A stretch of DNA of 64,000 nucleotides from Nostoc sp. UHCC 0870 (GCF_022063185.1 NZ_CP091913.1:822501-886500), one strand, 5' to 3'. Numbered from the stretch's first letter, positions 46,065-55,625 are shown. Notes: a model not told the origin generated them from the letters alone. Numbers and translations: made by a program.

Positions 46065-46991
46065 TTGACTAATTCCAAACCCCCTTTATGGCGTGATGAT
46101 CGCTTTTGGCAGATTACTGGGCAAGTAATTGCTGTACTTTTAGCATTAGCTATAGTGGCGATACTATGGGGAAACCTTAATCGCAACTTACAACAATTAG
46201 GCATTCAATTTGGATTCGGATTTCTCAACCAACAAGCATCTTTTGATATTGGTGAAACGCTAATTTCTTATCGACCAACTGATACTTATAGTCAAGCCTT
46301 ATGGGTAGGACTGATTAACTCATTGCGAGTAGCAGTGTTAGGAATCATCTTCACAACCATTATTGGTGTCATGGCTGGGATTGGTAGGCTTTCCGATAAC
46401 TGGCTAGTGCGGAACATCATGTTAGTTTACGTCGAGATTTTCCGCAATACGCCATTACTGTTGCAGTTGCTATTTTGGTACTTCGCTGTTTTTTTGAGTT
46501 TTCCCAGAATAGAAAATAAAATTACTCTGTGGGGATTTTTAGGAGTAAGTCAAAATGGCATAGAATTACCCTGGTTTAACCTATCTCCAGAATTCGCGGC
46601 TTTACTTTTGGGGTTAACCTTTTACACTGGTGCGTTCATTGCAGAAATTGTGCGGGGTGGGATTGGGTCAGTCTCTAAAGGACAATGGGAAGCAGCGCGA
46701 TCGCTAGGATTAAAACCCAGTTCGATCATGCGCTTGGTAATTTTACCCCAAGCCTTGCGAGTAATTATTCCCCCACTTACCAGTCAGTATCTCAATCTCA
46801 CCAAGAATTCCAGTTTAGCGATCGCGATCGGCTACCCTGATCTATATTTTGTCGCTTCTACCACCTTTAACCAAACCGGGAAAGCAGTAGAAGTCATGTT
46901 ACTAATGACCCTTACCTATCTCACCCTCAGTTTGACTATCTCCCTGATGATGAATTTATTCAATCGCAGAGTCCAGATTAGAGAGAGGTAA
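46065..46991 (+). CDS. natG: Amino acid ABC transporter permease (NatG type)
   Basis: The 308-residue permease has about six hydrophobic helices and the EAA loop EAARSLGLKPSSIMRLVILPQALRVIIPP (about 220-250), which contacts the ATPase. Polar amino acid permease features (GLINSLRVAVLG...VEIFRNTPLLLQLLFWYF) are clear. The start is taken as TTG 46065 with TGGAG eight bases upstream (TGGAGCGAAGCGAC). The longer frame to 46038 is encoded by the TTTTGAA repeat. It pairs with the next permease and BgtA. Confidence 0.85.
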   Translation: MTNSKPPLWRDDRFWQITGQVIAVLLALAIVAILWGNLNRNLQQLGIQFGFGFLNQQASFDIGETLISYRPTDTYSQALWVGLINSLRVAVLGIIFTTIIGVMAGIGRLSDNWLVRNIMLVYVEIFRNTPLLLQLLFWYFAVFLSFPRIENKITLWGFLGVSQNGIELPWFNLSPEFAALLLGLTFYTGAFIAEIVRGGIGSVSKGQWEAARSLGLKPSSIMRLVILPQALRVIIPPLTSQYLNLTKNSSLAIAIGYPDLYFVASTTFNQTGKAVEVMLLMTLTYLTLSLTISLMMNLFNRRVQIRER

Positions 46992-47037
46992 CGGGGATTG
47001 GGGACTGGGGATTGGGGACTGGAAGGTAGAGAGTCAC

Positions 47038-47088
47038 CAATGACTAATGACTAATGACTAATGACTAATGACCAATGACTAATAAATA
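47038..47088. repeat. AATGACT heptamer array
   Basis: About six tandem AATGACT units end two bases before the natH start codon and may also shape its translation start. Confidence 0.9.
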
Positions 47089-48105
47089 ATGATTAAACAA
47101 CTAACTTGGCTACGTAAAAATCTATTTAGCAATTGGTATAACAGTTTATTAACAGTTGTCTGTTTAGTATTGCTATTTTGGGTAGTGCAGGGAGTCCTAA
47201 TTTGGGCAACTACTCAAGCACAATGGGCAGTAATTCAAGCAAATTTACATTTATTTTTAGTTGGTAGATATCCCCAAAGCCAATATTGGCGCATTTGGAT
47301 TGTCTTAGGAATTAATGCTACTTTAGGTGCTATAACTGCGGGTGTATTTATTGGTAAAAAAAAGTTTCCTATTGCTAAACTCATAGCACCTTGGCTTTCT
47401 TTTATATGGTTGCTATCTTTCCCCATTATTTTATGGTTAATTGGCGGTGGATTTGGTTTGCAATCCGTCTCTAGTAATTTATGGAATGGATTGCTACTTA
47501 CCTTACTCATGGCCGCAGTTAGTATTGTGCTTTCCTTTCCCATTGGCGTTTTACTTGCTTTAGGAAGAACTAGCAATTTACCTGTAGTCCGTTGGTTTTC
47601 TATCTTATATATTGAAATCGTTCGAGGCGTTCCCCTCATTGGGATTCTATTCCTCGCCCAAGTCATGTTACCCTTATTTCTCTCAGCAGACGTGCGTTTA
47701 GATCGGGTATTAAGAGCGATCGCTGGTTTGGTATTGTTCAGTGCTGCTTACATGGCGGAAAATGTGCGCGGTGGACTCCAGGCTGTTTCCCGTGGACAAG
47801 TAGAAGCAGCCAAAGCACTAGGATTAAATACACTTCTAGTAGTTATATTTATCGTTTTACCCCAAGCTTTACGCGCAGTCATTCCCGCCATTGTAGGGCA
47901 ATTTATCGGCTTATTTAAAGACACTTCTCTACTATCTCTTGTTGGCTTAGTAGAACTTACAGGTATTGCCCGTTCCATATTGGCACAGCCTCAATTTATT
48001 GGTCGTTATGCAGAAGTATATTTATTTATTGGTTTGATTTACTGGCTGTTCTGCTATTCTATATCACTGGCTTCTCGACGTTTAGAGAAACAGTTGAGTC
48101 AATAG
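47089..48105 (+). CDS. natH: Amino acid ABC transporter permease (NatH type)
   Basis: The 338-residue second permease has N-terminal helices and a core with LLLTLLMAAVSIVLSFPIGVLLALGRTSNLPVV, followed by IEIVRGVPLIGILFLAQ. The EAA loop is VEAAKALGLNTLLVVIFIVLPQALRAVIP (about 245-273). It forms the heteromeric membrane channel with NatG. The ATG at 47089 directly follows a heptamer array and has no strong ribosome site. bgtA follows 65 bases later. Confidence 0.85.
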   Translation: MIKQLTWLRKNLFSNWYNSLLTVVCLVLLFWVVQGVLIWATTQAQWAVIQANLHLFLVGRYPQSQYWRIWIVLGINATLGAITAGVFIGKKKFPIAKLIAPWLSFIWLLSFPIILWLIGGGFGLQSVSSNLWNGLLLTLLMAAVSIVLSFPIGVLLALGRTSNLPVVRWFSILYIEIVRGVPLIGILFLAQVMLPLFLSADVRLDRVLRAIAGLVLFSAAYMAENVRGGLQAVSRGQVEAAKALGLNTLLVVIFIVLPQALRAVIPAIVGQFIGLFKDTSLLSLVGLVELTGIARSILAQPQFIGRYAEVYLFIGLIYWLFCYSISLASRRLEKQLSQ

Positions 48106-48170
48106 TTATTAGTCATTAGTTATTCTTGCCTACACTCCGCATTCCCTAAGAAAATTTAAGGTTAAAAGCT

Positions 48171-48911
48171 ATGAGCGAACAAATACCCGTAATTATTGCT
48201 GAAGATGTTCATAAATGGTACGGAAAATTTCATGCTCTCCAAGGTGTGAGTTTAACAGTCTATCGCGGAGAAGTTGTAGTATTGATGGGGCCTTCTGGTT
48301 CAGGAAAATCAACATTTATCCGCACATTTAACGCTTTAGAAGAATATCAAAAAGGCAAAATTAACATTGATGGAATTACCCTCAGCCATGACTTGCGAAA
48401 TATTGATGCAATTAGGCGAGAAGTAGGGATGGTATTTCAGCAGTTTAATTTATTTCCCCATTTAACAGTGCTGCAAAATATTACCTTAGCTCCTATTTGG
48501 GTACGTCGCTGCAAAAAAGCCAAAGCCGAAGAATTAGCAATGCAGCTATTAGAAAGAGTCGGAATCTTAGCCCAAGCGCACAAATACCCAGGACAACTAT
48601 CCGGTGGACAGCAGCAACGGGTAGCGATCGCCCGCGCTTTAGCCATGCAACCTAAAATTATGCTATTCGACGAACCCACGTCCGCACTAGATCCAGAAAT
48701 GGTCAGAGAAGTTTTAGATGTCATGCGAAACCTAGCCAGCGAAGGAATGACAATGGTAGTAGTCACCCATGAAGTCGGATTTGCCCGTGAAGTCGCCGAC
48801 AGAGTAGTCTTAATGGATAGTGGCTACTTAGTCGAATCCGCCACCCCCGACAACTTTTTCACCAACCCACAAGAAGAACGAACCCGCAAATTTCTCTCAC
48901 AAATTCTCTAA
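48171..48911 (+). CDS. bgtA: Amino acid ABC transporter ATP-binding protein
   Basis: The 246-residue ATPase has Walker [13 protein letters not shown] (about 40-50), the Q-loop [13 protein letters not shown], signature [18 protein letters not shown] and Walker [16 protein letters not shown], plus the H-loop [12 protein letters not shown]. It powers polar amino acid uptake through the NatGH pair. In Anabaena the equivalent BgtA also serves a second, basic amino acid transporter (with BgtB). The symbol rests on this synteny. Confidence 0.88.
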   Translation: MSEQIPVIIAEDVHKWYGKFHALQGVSLTVYRGEVVVLMGPSGSGKSTFIRTFNALEEYQKGKINIDGITLSHDLRNIDAIRREVGMVFQQFNLFPHLTVLQNITLAPIWVRRCKKAKAEELAMQLLERVGILAQAHKYPGQLSGGQQQRVAIARALAMQPKIMLFDEPTSALDPEMVREVLDVMRNLASEGMTMVVVTHEVGFAREVADRVVLMDSGYLVESATPDNFFTNPQEERTRKFLSQIL

Positions 48912-49415
48912 ACCTCCGCGCTACTTTGCGCTTCACTTCGCGCCCCTCTGCGTTTTAATTCCCTGCTTACTCACAATTTCCGAAATTAGAACTAGTTTCA
49001 CTGGAGTTAAGTAAGAGATAATCAGGAAAAAGCACTGAGAAACATTATTTGTGCCTTCGCCGTCAACTTATTCATTGATTTAGGGAATTCACTTAATTTT
49101 ACGTAAACTTTACAAATATCTGCTAATTTATGCTCAAAACTTTAATTAATTACAAGAGAGTTTATGCTTGTATCTTAAGGTAAGTTAATATAAGTAATTA
49201 TTTCATAATAAAAGTAATAATTACATCATCACTTACTTAAGCGATCAACAACAATATTTACCGAATCTTTAAAGAAAAATACTGACAAAAAAAGAAGGTA
49301 AAGACAAAATTAAATATAGATGTCTTAACAGACGCTTTCAAGCAAAGAGCGATCGCCATTAAAGACAAAATTTTTCATGATGTAAAAATAGCCAGGGACT
49401 TCTGACTAATTTGTT
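48912..49415. other. AT-rich spacer before the WcaI-like gene
   Basis: It begins with a GC-rich CTCCGCG/TTCGCGCCCCTCTGCG repeat (48913-48955). After that it is AT-rich, with no open reading frame of note and one GCGATCGC copy at 49348. No promoter could be assigned with confidence. Confidence 0.5.
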
Positions 49416-50687
49416 ATGCGGATTTTAATCTACTCTTACAATTACTATCCAGAACCAATTGGGATTGCCCCACTGATGACGGAATTAGCAGAGGGACTGG
49501 TTAAACGCGGACACCAAGTTCGTGTAGTCACTGCCATGCCTAACTATCCTGAGCGGCAAATTTACGAAGGATACCGGGGTAAATTTTACGTCAATGAGTC
49601 CAAAAATGGTGTTCAAATCCAACGTAGTTTTGTTTGGATTCGCCCACAACCTAAGCTGATAGATCGAGTGTTACTTGATGCTAGTTTTGTGACGACTAGC
49701 TTTTGGCCTGCTCTTTTTGGCTGGCGGCCTGATGTCATCCTGTCAACATCGCCATCACTACCCGTCTGTGTGCCGGCTGCACTGTTAGGATGGCTGCGTG
49801 GTTGTCCTGTAGTCTTAAATCTTCAAGACATCTTACCGGAAGCAGCTATCCACGTCGGATTACTAAAAAACAAGTGGCTGATCAAAATCTTTTCCGTCTT
49901 AGAAAAATTTGCTTACCGCAGTGCGACTAAAGTTAGCGTGATTGCTGATGGGTTCGTAGAAAATTTACTTTCTAAAGGCGTACCACAACAAAAAATAGAG
50001 CAAATACCTAATTGGGTTGATGTAAATTTTATTCGCCCCTTACCTAAAGAAAACAACTCTTTCCGCGCTACACACAACCTCAAAGACAAATTTGTAGTGT
50101 TGTATTCAGGGAACATCGCTTTAACGCAAGGCTTAGAAACTGTAATTAAAGCGGCGGCGATGTTACGCGACGTTCCAGAAATAGCCTTTGTGATAGTTGG
50201 TGAAGCCAAAGGCTTGCAGAGACTACAAAAGTATTGCTTAGATTGCGGTGCGGATAACGTCTTATTACTACCGTTCCAGCCACGTGAATATCTACCACAG
50301 ATGTTAGCAGCCGCAGATGTTGGTTTGGTAGTGCAGAAGAAAAACGTGATTTCCTTCAATATGCCATCGAAAATTCAAGTTTTACTGGCTAGTGGCAGAG
50401 CAATGATTGCTTCTGTACCCAAAAATGGGACAGCTGCCAAAGCAGTTAGACAAAGTGGCGGCGGTATTGTCGTTCCCCCCGAAGACCATGAAGCTTTAGC
50501 AATGGCAACTTTAGACCTATACAAACATCCAGAAAAAGCCAAAACATTGGGTTATAACAGCCGGAAATATGCTACGGAGCAATATGCTTTTGAGCAGGCT
50601 TTAAATCAATACGAGAATTTATTCTACTCCGTAACTGCGGACACTCAAACAGTGGAATCAAAAGTAGTTTCTAAGCAAGAAGTCTAA
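49416..50687 (+). CDS. WcaI-like GT4 glycosyltransferase
   Basis: The 423-residue enzyme begins MRILIYSYNYYPEPIGIAPLMTELAEGLVKRGHQVRVVTAMPNYP, the N-terminal domain of colanic-acid WcaI/WbuB-type GT4 enzymes. The C-terminal domain has FVVLYSGNIALTQGLETVIKAA and GGGIVVPPEDHEAL, where GT4 enzymes bind the nucleotide sugar. It adds a sugar to a growing polysaccharide repeat in the cytoplasm. Other polysaccharide genes in the window (23687, 40907) are far away, so it may be part of a scattered pathway. A weak hairpin follows. Confidence 0.88.
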   Translation: MRILIYSYNYYPEPIGIAPLMTELAEGLVKRGHQVRVVTAMPNYPERQIYEGYRGKFYVNESKNGVQIQRSFVWIRPQPKLIDRVLLDASFVTTSFWPALFGWRPDVILSTSPSLPVCVPAALLGWLRGCPVVLNLQDILPEAAIHVGLLKNKWLIKIFSVLEKFAYRSATKVSVIADGFVENLLSKGVPQQKIEQIPNWVDVNFIRPLPKENNSFRATHNLKDKFVVLYSGNIALTQGLETVIKAAAMLRDVPEIAFVIVGEAKGLQRLQKYCLDCGADNVLLLPFQPREYLPQMLAAADVGLVVQKKNVISFNMPSKIQVLLASGRAMIASVPKNGTAAKAVRQSGGGIVVPPEDHEALAMATLDLYKHPEKAKTLGYNSRKYATEQYAFEQALNQYENLFYSVTADTQTVESKVVSKQEV

Positions 50688-51244
50688 GTTTTTCAAGTAG
50701 CTTTACTTATTGCCTACATCAGCAAAAATAATATTCCTTTAGGGCATATGGATCAGAACTTGTTGATTTCCTATGTCCTGTTTTGCGTGTGACTAAAGGC
50801 AAACTCACGCTGTCGATAGTTGCTATCGTCTTTTGAGAGAGCAAGGTACTCCACAAGCAAGTATAAATCATACTTGAGGCTGAATCTGTTCAAGTCAGTT
50901 ATGCTATATACTGTTTTTAGCAGATTTTATAGAATTAAGCAGCAGTGATAGTGATTTATTCTTCGCTTGATGAGTCTGTTATTTGTCTTAAAAAAGACAT
51001 CGCCACCCAAGTATTACTTCTGGATGATTGGATCGGTTTGATAGGTAGCCTTTGGTGGATGGAACGCCACAAAAATCCCATCTGTAAAAGGCTCTCATCA
51101 GTGTTGCAATATATGAGCCAATCCCATAAACACCTGTTTTTTTGTTAGTATTCAAAAAAACCAACATACACAATTATCGCTTGGTTGTGGTTTGTCAGTA
51201 ATTCTCAAAAAACGTAACAAAAGGGATAAAGTACCTGAGGTTTA
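50688..51244. other. Spacer with a weak terminator hairpin
   Basis: CGATAG at 50814-50819 pairs with CTATCG at 50823-50828, followed by TCTTTT. This could end the GT4 transcript, though it lies over 120 bases downstream. The rest is AT-rich. A 67-codon frame at 50945-51148 shows no conserved features and is not called. Confidence 0.4.
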
Positions 51245-51703
51245 ATGTCTGATTATTTCCAAGGAAATTTACCATTACAATCCGTCTCTGCCACTAAGAG
51301 TGCAGTCAAAAGTTCAGTAGGTGAAAATGATGAGAGTGGAAAGCTTGCTCTCACGATCGCCGATGCTGCATCAGATCGCAAAGCTGGTGACATTTTAGTG
51401 CTGAAGGTAGGAGAGGTCTCGTACCTAGCAGATTATTTTGTGATGATAACTGGCTATTCTAAAGTGCAAGTGAGGGCGATCGCTCAAGCAATTGAAGCAG
51501 AAGTCGAAAGTGAGTGTCACCGCCGTCCTTTGCGGACAGAAGGTAAAGCTGAAGGTAGCTGGGTATTACAAGATTACGGCGACGTAATTGTACATATTAT
51601 GATGCCAAAGGAACGGGAATTTTATAATTTAGAAGCATTCTGGATTCATGCAGAACGTATTTCCCTTCCCAACTCGCAAGAAGGTGGTGATAGTCCCCTA
51701 TGA
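51245..51703 (+). CDS. rsfS: Ribosome silencing factor RsfS
   Basis: The 152-residue protein has the RsfS/Iojap domain from about 35 to 140: [57 protein letters not shown] and [11 protein letters not shown]. It binds ribosomal protein uL14 and blocks subunit joining when nutrients are short. A longer, polar N-terminal extension (about 30 residues) is usual in cyanobacteria. The stop codon overlaps the next start (ATGA), so the two genes are translationally coupled. Confidence 0.95.
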   Translation: MSDYFQGNLPLQSVSATKSAVKSSVGENDESGKLALTIADAASDRKAGDILVLKVGEVSYLADYFVMITGYSKVQVRAIAQAIEAEVESECHRRPLRTEGKAEGSWVLQDYGDVIVHIMMPKEREFYNLEAFWIHAERISLPNSQEGGDSPL

Positions 51704-52200
51704 TGAATTCCTCACTGGCAAATTGCCCAGTACCTACAGAACAACAGCCGCTAAATGAGTACGAAGAGCTAAAAACCTCTTGGCTATTTCGTGACTGCAC
51801 CTTAAATGAGCAGCAGTATATCAAAAAACTGGTTTGGATTTGGGCTTTATCATGGTTGATAGCTGGGCCAGTAGCCGCAGCTAGCTTTCCCCCAACCAAA
51901 CAGCTAGCTCATTTTCTGCTGTGTGGTGCAGCTGGGGCCAGTGTGGGGGTAATTTTGGGATTAGTACGTTTGTATCTAGGCTGGCTATATGTACGCGATC
52001 GCCTACACAGTACGACTGTATTCTATGAAGAATCAGGTTGGTACGACGGTCAAACTTGGCTCAAGCCACAGGAAGTTCTGAACCGCGATCGCTTGATTGT
52101 CACCTATGAAATCAAACCTATTCTCCAACGGTTACAATTTACCTTTGCTGGCTTGGCGGGAATGTTTCTTACTGGTAGTATAGTTTGGCATTTGTTTTAA
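51700..52200 (+). CDS. CGLD27/DUF1230-family membrane protein
   Basis: The 166-residue protein has [22 protein letters not shown] near the start and two hydrophobic hairpins (about 45-95 and 140-165). [22 protein letters not shown] lies between them. This is the CGLD27 family (conserved in the green lineage and diatoms), also found in plastids and linked to iron stress in algae. Its molecular role is unknown. Two ATG codons (51700, 51703) are possible; the first overlaps the rsfS stop codon. Confidence 0.88.
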   Translation: MMNSSLANCPVPTEQQPLNEYEELKTSWLFRDCTLNEQQYIKKLVWIWALSWLIAGPVAAASFPPTKQLAHFLLCGAAGASVGVILGLVRLYLGWLYVRDRLHSTTVFYEESGWYDGQTWLKPQEVLNRDRLIVTYEIKPILQRLQFTFAGLAGMFLTGSIVWHLF

Positions 52201-52276
52201 ATAGTCATTAGTCACTAGCTAATGACTAGGGACTAATGACGACTAACTAATAACTAAAAAGTGATAGATTTAACCC

Positions 52277-53230
52277 ATGACAATGGGAAAACGAACTCAA
52301 GCAGCAGCACTGGAAGTCCGGTTGTTGCGGGAAGGTATTATTGAATCGAGGCATATAGTCCAGGCGGTTGTATGCGACGAACGGGGACGAGTGCTAACTG
52401 TTGCTGGCAATGCAGAAACAGCTACCTTTGTCCGTTCAGCACTAAAACCATTTCAAGCACTGGCTGTCACCACTACAGGCACACTGGAACGTTATGAGTT
52501 AAGCGATCGCGACTTGGCTATCATTACCAGTTCTCATAAGGCAAGTATCGAACAAGTACGACAGGTATTTAACATCCTGTGGCGAGCCGATCTTGACCCC
52601 TCTGCCCTCCAGTGTCCCATCCCCAAAGACAAGCGCAGTCCTCTAGAATATAACTGTTCTGGTAAACACGCTGGGATGTTGGCTGTTTGTCAACAACGTC
52701 ACTGGCCTTTGAATAATTACTTGGAACGCAAGCACCCAATCCAGCAATTAATTGTCGGTAAGGTCGCTGAATTGCTGCGGATGCCCGCCGAAGAATTTAT
52801 CAGCGCACATGACGATTGCGGCGCACCCACCTATCTAATGCAACTAGGTCAAATAGCTTCCTTATATGCGTTGTTAGCCTCTAGCACTAACTTAGATATG
52901 GAGCGTATTATCCGCGCTATGACCCACCATCCATCAATGGTGGCAGGTGATGGCGAATTTGATACAGAACTGATGCGTCTCACCCCAGGAGAACTGGTAA
53001 GTAAATCTGGCGCAGAAGGAGTTCAGTGTATTGGCAGACTCGGTGAAGGCATGGGATTGGCAATTAAAGTTATGGATGGTTCTAAACGAGCCAAATATGC
53101 CGTCGCGATTCACTTGCTGCAACAGATGGGCTGGATTACTCCCAGCGCGGCCGAAAGCTTGGCAGAAAAGTTTATGAACCCAGGCAAATACACGCGTCTA
53201 GAGGTTGTTGGAGAATTATCGTTTTTATAG
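52277..53230 (+). CDS. L-asparaginase II-family protein
   Basis: The 317-residue protein has LEVRLLREGIIESRHIVQAVVCDERG, VRSALKPFQALAV, ITSSHKASIEQV, CSGKHAGMLAVC and DDCGAPTYLMQLGQIA. This is the rhizobial AnsA-type asparaginase II family (PF06089), unrelated in fold to the E. coli enzymes. It releases ammonia from asparagine. The serine-lysine motif SGKHAGM is present. Either ATG 52277 or 52283 may be the start. The interrupted initiator tRNA follows on the same strand 47 bases later. Confidence 0.88.
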   Translation: MTMGKRTQAAALEVRLLREGIIESRHIVQAVVCDERGRVLTVAGNAETATFVRSALKPFQALAVTTTGTLERYELSDRDLAIITSSHKASIEQVRQVFNILWRADLDPSALQCPIPKDKRSPLEYNCSGKHAGMLAVCQQRHWPLNNYLERKHPIQQLIVGKVAELLRMPAEEFISAHDDCGAPTYLMQLGQIASLYALLASSTNLDMERIIRAMTHHPSMVAGDGEFDTELMRLTPGELVSKSGAEGVQCIGRLGEGMGLAIKVMDGSKRAKYAVAIHLLQQMGWITPSAAESLAEKFMNPGKYTRLEVVGELSFL

Positions 53231-53277
53231 TTGCCAAACTTGAGATTTCGCGTTATAGTAAAGAAGTCGAAGAGCGA

Positions 53278-53598
53278 CGCGGGATAGAGCAGCCTGGTAG
53301 CTCGTCGGGCTCAACTGGCAAAACTGATTACGCGCTTATTAGTTTGTTTTGCAGTGGGCGGTACATGGAGAAACTCATGTGCGATTACCTGTCAAACTCG
53401 GGGAAGCCACTAGCGCGGTAATCCCGAACCAAGCTCTGGAAACAGAGAAGGTGTAGAGACTGGAAGGCAGGCACCCTAACGATAATGCCGAGGGTGAAGG
53501 GACAGTCCAGACCACAAACCAGTTAATCTGGGCAACGAAAGTTGTAGATGGTAAGCATAACCCGAAGGTCAGTGGTTCAAATCCACTTCCCGCCACCA
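53278..53598 (+). tRNA. Initiator tRNA-fMet (CAU) interrupted by a group I intron
   Basis: The exons 53278-53311 (34 nt) and 53556-53598 (43 nt) join to a 77-nt tRNA. The acceptor arm has an unpaired C1-C72 (typical of initiators), and the D arm is AGAGCAGCCTGGTAGCTC. The anticodon stem is CGGG/CCCG with the initiator GGG/CCC pairs and loop CUCAUAA. The T arm is AGTGGTTCAAATCCACT, and CCA is encoded. The splice point lies between U33 and C34 of the CAU anticodon. Group I introns in this gene are known from some cyanobacteria. A terminator follows. Confidence 0.95.
53312..53555 (+). ncRNA. Self-splicing group I intron in tRNA-fMet
   Basis: The intron is 244 nt. The 5' exon ends in U and the intron ends in G (GATGGTAAG), as group I splicing requires. 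P1 is likely the 5' exon GCU with GGC at intron positions 6-8, including the U-G pair. R and S core-like segments GTAGAGACTGG (about 53453-53463) and GACAGTCCAGACC (about 53501-53513) can pair ACTG/CAGT as P7. There is no long open reading frame inside. The endonuclease gene lies outside, downstream. Confidence 0.9.
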
Positions 53599-53611
53599 AA
53601 TGAAAAATAAA

Positions 53612-53648
53612 ACCCTGTAATTTTTAAAGATTATAGGGTTTTGTTTTA
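53612..53648 (+). terminator. Terminator of the tRNA-fMet gene
   Basis: ACCCTGTAAT at 53612-53621 pairs with ATTATAGGGT at 53630-53639 (one G-T pair), followed by TTTTGTTTT. It separates the tRNA from the endonuclease gene. Confidence 0.75.
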
Positions 53649-53676
53649 TGCTGATATAAGCTATCTCGTCTAACGA

Positions 53677-54156
53677 ATGGACACAAAACTGAGGGGAGAC
53701 ATAGCAGAACAAGCTGCTGTTCTTAATGCCTTAAAGCGTGGCTGGGGTGTCTTAAGACCAATTGGAGATCGGTTAGCATACGATTTGGTATTTGATATAG
53801 AGGGAATTCTAATTAAAATCCAAGTAAAATATGCTTGGTTGCATGAGGCATCTGGTAATTATGTTGTAGACAATCGCCGCACTAAAACAAATCGCCGACT
53901 CATGCTGAGAGCAGCATATCAGCCATCAGACTTTGATTTTGCCCTAGCCTACATAGAACCACTTGATATATTTTATGTCTTCCCGGTAGATGTGTTTATC
54001 GGATATGGTAGCGAAATACACCTTGTTGAAACTGAAAAACGACAGCGTAAACCTCGTTCAGCAAAATATCGTGAGGCTTGGGAGTTAATCTTACAGGCTG
54101 TAGATAAAGAAAGTTTTGTCTTTTCACCTGTACAATTCGGTGAAGCAGGGTTTTGA
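53677..54156 (+). CDS. Freestanding PD-(D/E)XK homing endonuclease, I-Ssp6803I-like
   Basis: The 159-residue protein resembles I-Ssp6803I, the enzyme encoded inside the tRNA-fMet intron of Synechocystis 6803, which cuts intronless tRNA-fMet genes. The active-site residues I recall for that enzyme, E11, D36, Q49 and K51, are present at exactly these positions (DIAEQ, AYDLVF, IQVKYAW). The C-terminal basic segment (about 125-140) may contact DNA. Here the gene is not inside the intron. It starts 79 bases after the tRNA and past a terminator, so it needs its own promoter. It is intact. Confidence 0.88.
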   Translation: MDTKLRGDIAEQAAVLNALKRGWGVLRPIGDRLAYDLVFDIEGILIKIQVKYAWLHEASGNYVVDNRRTKTNRRLMLRAAYQPSDFDFALAYIEPLDIFYVFPVDVFIGYGSEIHLVETEKRQRKPRSAKYREAWELILQAVDKESFVFSPVQFGEAGF

Positions 54157-54197
54157 TCTATTCTTGAGTTGGGATCTTCCAAAAAGCGCGGAGAATC

Positions 54198-55625
54198 ATG
54201 GTTGTGAAGTTACAGCGACCAATTTTAGTCGGAGGATTGGGTATATCCTTTTCCTTATGGATGGTGCAAAGTTGGCATCATTCAATTATGCAGGTAGGTG
54301 AGCTAAGTTTATTAAGTCTCTTAGCGGTTGGTGGTGGTTTGTGGCTGTGGAAGCGCAAGTTCCCGCAAGAAATTGCCGAACAGCCAAGTGGTATGATTAC
54401 AGATCGGGAAGCAGCAGTTAGTGCGATCGCTAAAACTGAAACAGTAATTAACCAGTTAGCGCAAGAAGCAGAGAACCATCCAGCTTTAGAGACACTGAAA
54501 ACAAAGTTAGCCGAACTACCTCTAGAGTTAGACAGACAAGATTTGAGATTAGCTGTCACTGGTGGTAAATCCGTTGGTAAAAGTACCTTAATTCAGGTGC
54601 TACAGTCTAGCAATTGGCAAGAAACACAGCAAAAAGTCACATTGCAAGAAACAGCACCTTTATTGCGAGAAATAGAACACTCTGATGCTGCTATTCTCAC
54701 AGAAGTAACAAAATCAGATTTGGTTCTGTTCTTAACCAACGGTGATTTGACTGATTCAGAATTTCAAGCCTTGCAGCAATTAAAAGCAGTCAATCAGCCA
54801 CAAGTCTTAGTTTTCAACAAACAAGACCAATATTTGCCAGATGAACGTGCTAGCATCTTGCAGTCATTAAAACAGCGAATGCAAGATAATGTAATCGCTG
54901 TTGCAGCTTCTCCCGTGGTTGTAAAAGTGCGGAAACATCAGGCTGATGGTACTGTGCAAGAGTGGATGGAACAGCCAGCACCAGATATACAGCAGTTGAC
55001 GCAGCAATTAAATGAAATTTTGGTGCAGCAAAGTCAACCGTTGGTGTGGACAACTACCACCAGACAGGCATTTTTGTTGAAAGCTGAGGCGAAAAATTGT
55101 TTGAATAGGGTAAGATGCGATCGCGCTACGCCAATTATTGAACAATATCAATGGATAGCTGCGGCTGCTGCTTTTGCTAACCCAGTTCCCGCACTCGATA
55201 TTTTGGCCACGGCGGCGATTAATGCTCAAATGGTGATGGATTTAGGTAATATCTATCAGCAGAAGTTTTCCCTGGAACAAGCGCAAACTGTAGCGGGAAC
55301 AATGGGAAGTTTGATGCTGAAATTGGGTTTAGTGGAACTTTCTACTAAAGCTATTAGCACTGTTCTCAAAAGTAATGCTGTCACCTTTGTTGCTGGTGGT
55401 TTAGTGCAGGGTGTGAGTGCTGCTTATCTAACTAGAGTAGCTGGTTTGAGTTTAGTTACCTATTTTGAGCAACAGGAAATTGCTTTAGATTCTGGTAATA
55501 GTCTGAACTTAGATAAATTGCGTCAAACCTTGCAAAATGTCTTCCAACAAAATCAGCAGTTAGCTTTTCTGCAAGGTTTTGTGAAGCAAGGAATGAAGCG
55601 GTTAGTACCAGAAGTTGTGGGATAA
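54198..55625 (+). CDS. GTPase with C-terminal DUF697-like membrane domain
   Basis: The 475-residue protein has N-terminal hydrophobic helices (about 10-55) and a G domain with P-loop TGGKSVGKSTLI (about 118-128) and FNKQDQ (NKxD, about 205). The C-terminal DUF697-type section (about 310-440) includes AAAAAFANPVPALDILATAAINAQMV. Related membrane GTPases are linked to bacterial dynamin-like or Era/YcjX-like roles, but function is not settled. The AGCGCGGAGAATC region before the ATG provides a ribosome site. Confidence 0.82.
   Translation: MVVKLQRPILVGGLGISFSLWMVQSWHHSIMQVGELSLLSLLAVGGGLWLWKRKFPQEIAEQPSGMITDREAAVSAIAKTETVINQLAQEAENHPALETLKTKLAELPLELDRQDLRLAVTGGKSVGKSTLIQVLQSSNWQETQQKVTLQETAPLLREIEHSDAAILTEVTKSDLVLFLTNGDLTDSEFQALQQLKAVNQPQVLVFNKQDQYLPDERASILQSLKQRMQDNVIAVAASPVVVKVRKHQADGTVQEWMEQPAPDIQQLTQQLNEILVQQSQPLVWTTTTRQAFLLKAEAKNCLNRVRCDRATPIIEQYQWIAAAAAFANPVPALDILATAAINAQMVMDLGNIYQQKFSLEQAQTVAGTMGSLMLKLGLVELSTKAISTVLKSNAVTFVAGGLVQGVSAAYLTRVAGLSLVTYFEQQEIALDSGNSLNLDKLRQTLQNVFQQNQQLAFLQGFVKQGMKRLVPEVVG

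Noticed and set aside
50945..51148. 67-codon frame upstream of rsfS
   Set aside because: No ribosome site, no recognisable domain and no support from context; treated as non-coding.
53375..53599. Minus-strand reading frame of 74 codons (MVAGSGFEPLTFG...)
   Set aside because: It runs across the tRNA 3' exon and the group I intron. This is a common false gene created by tRNA complement sequence.
53677..54156. Possibility that the endonuclease gene lies inside the intron
   Set aside because: The 3' exon with complete T arm and CCA at 53556-53598 comes before the gene, so the gene is outside.
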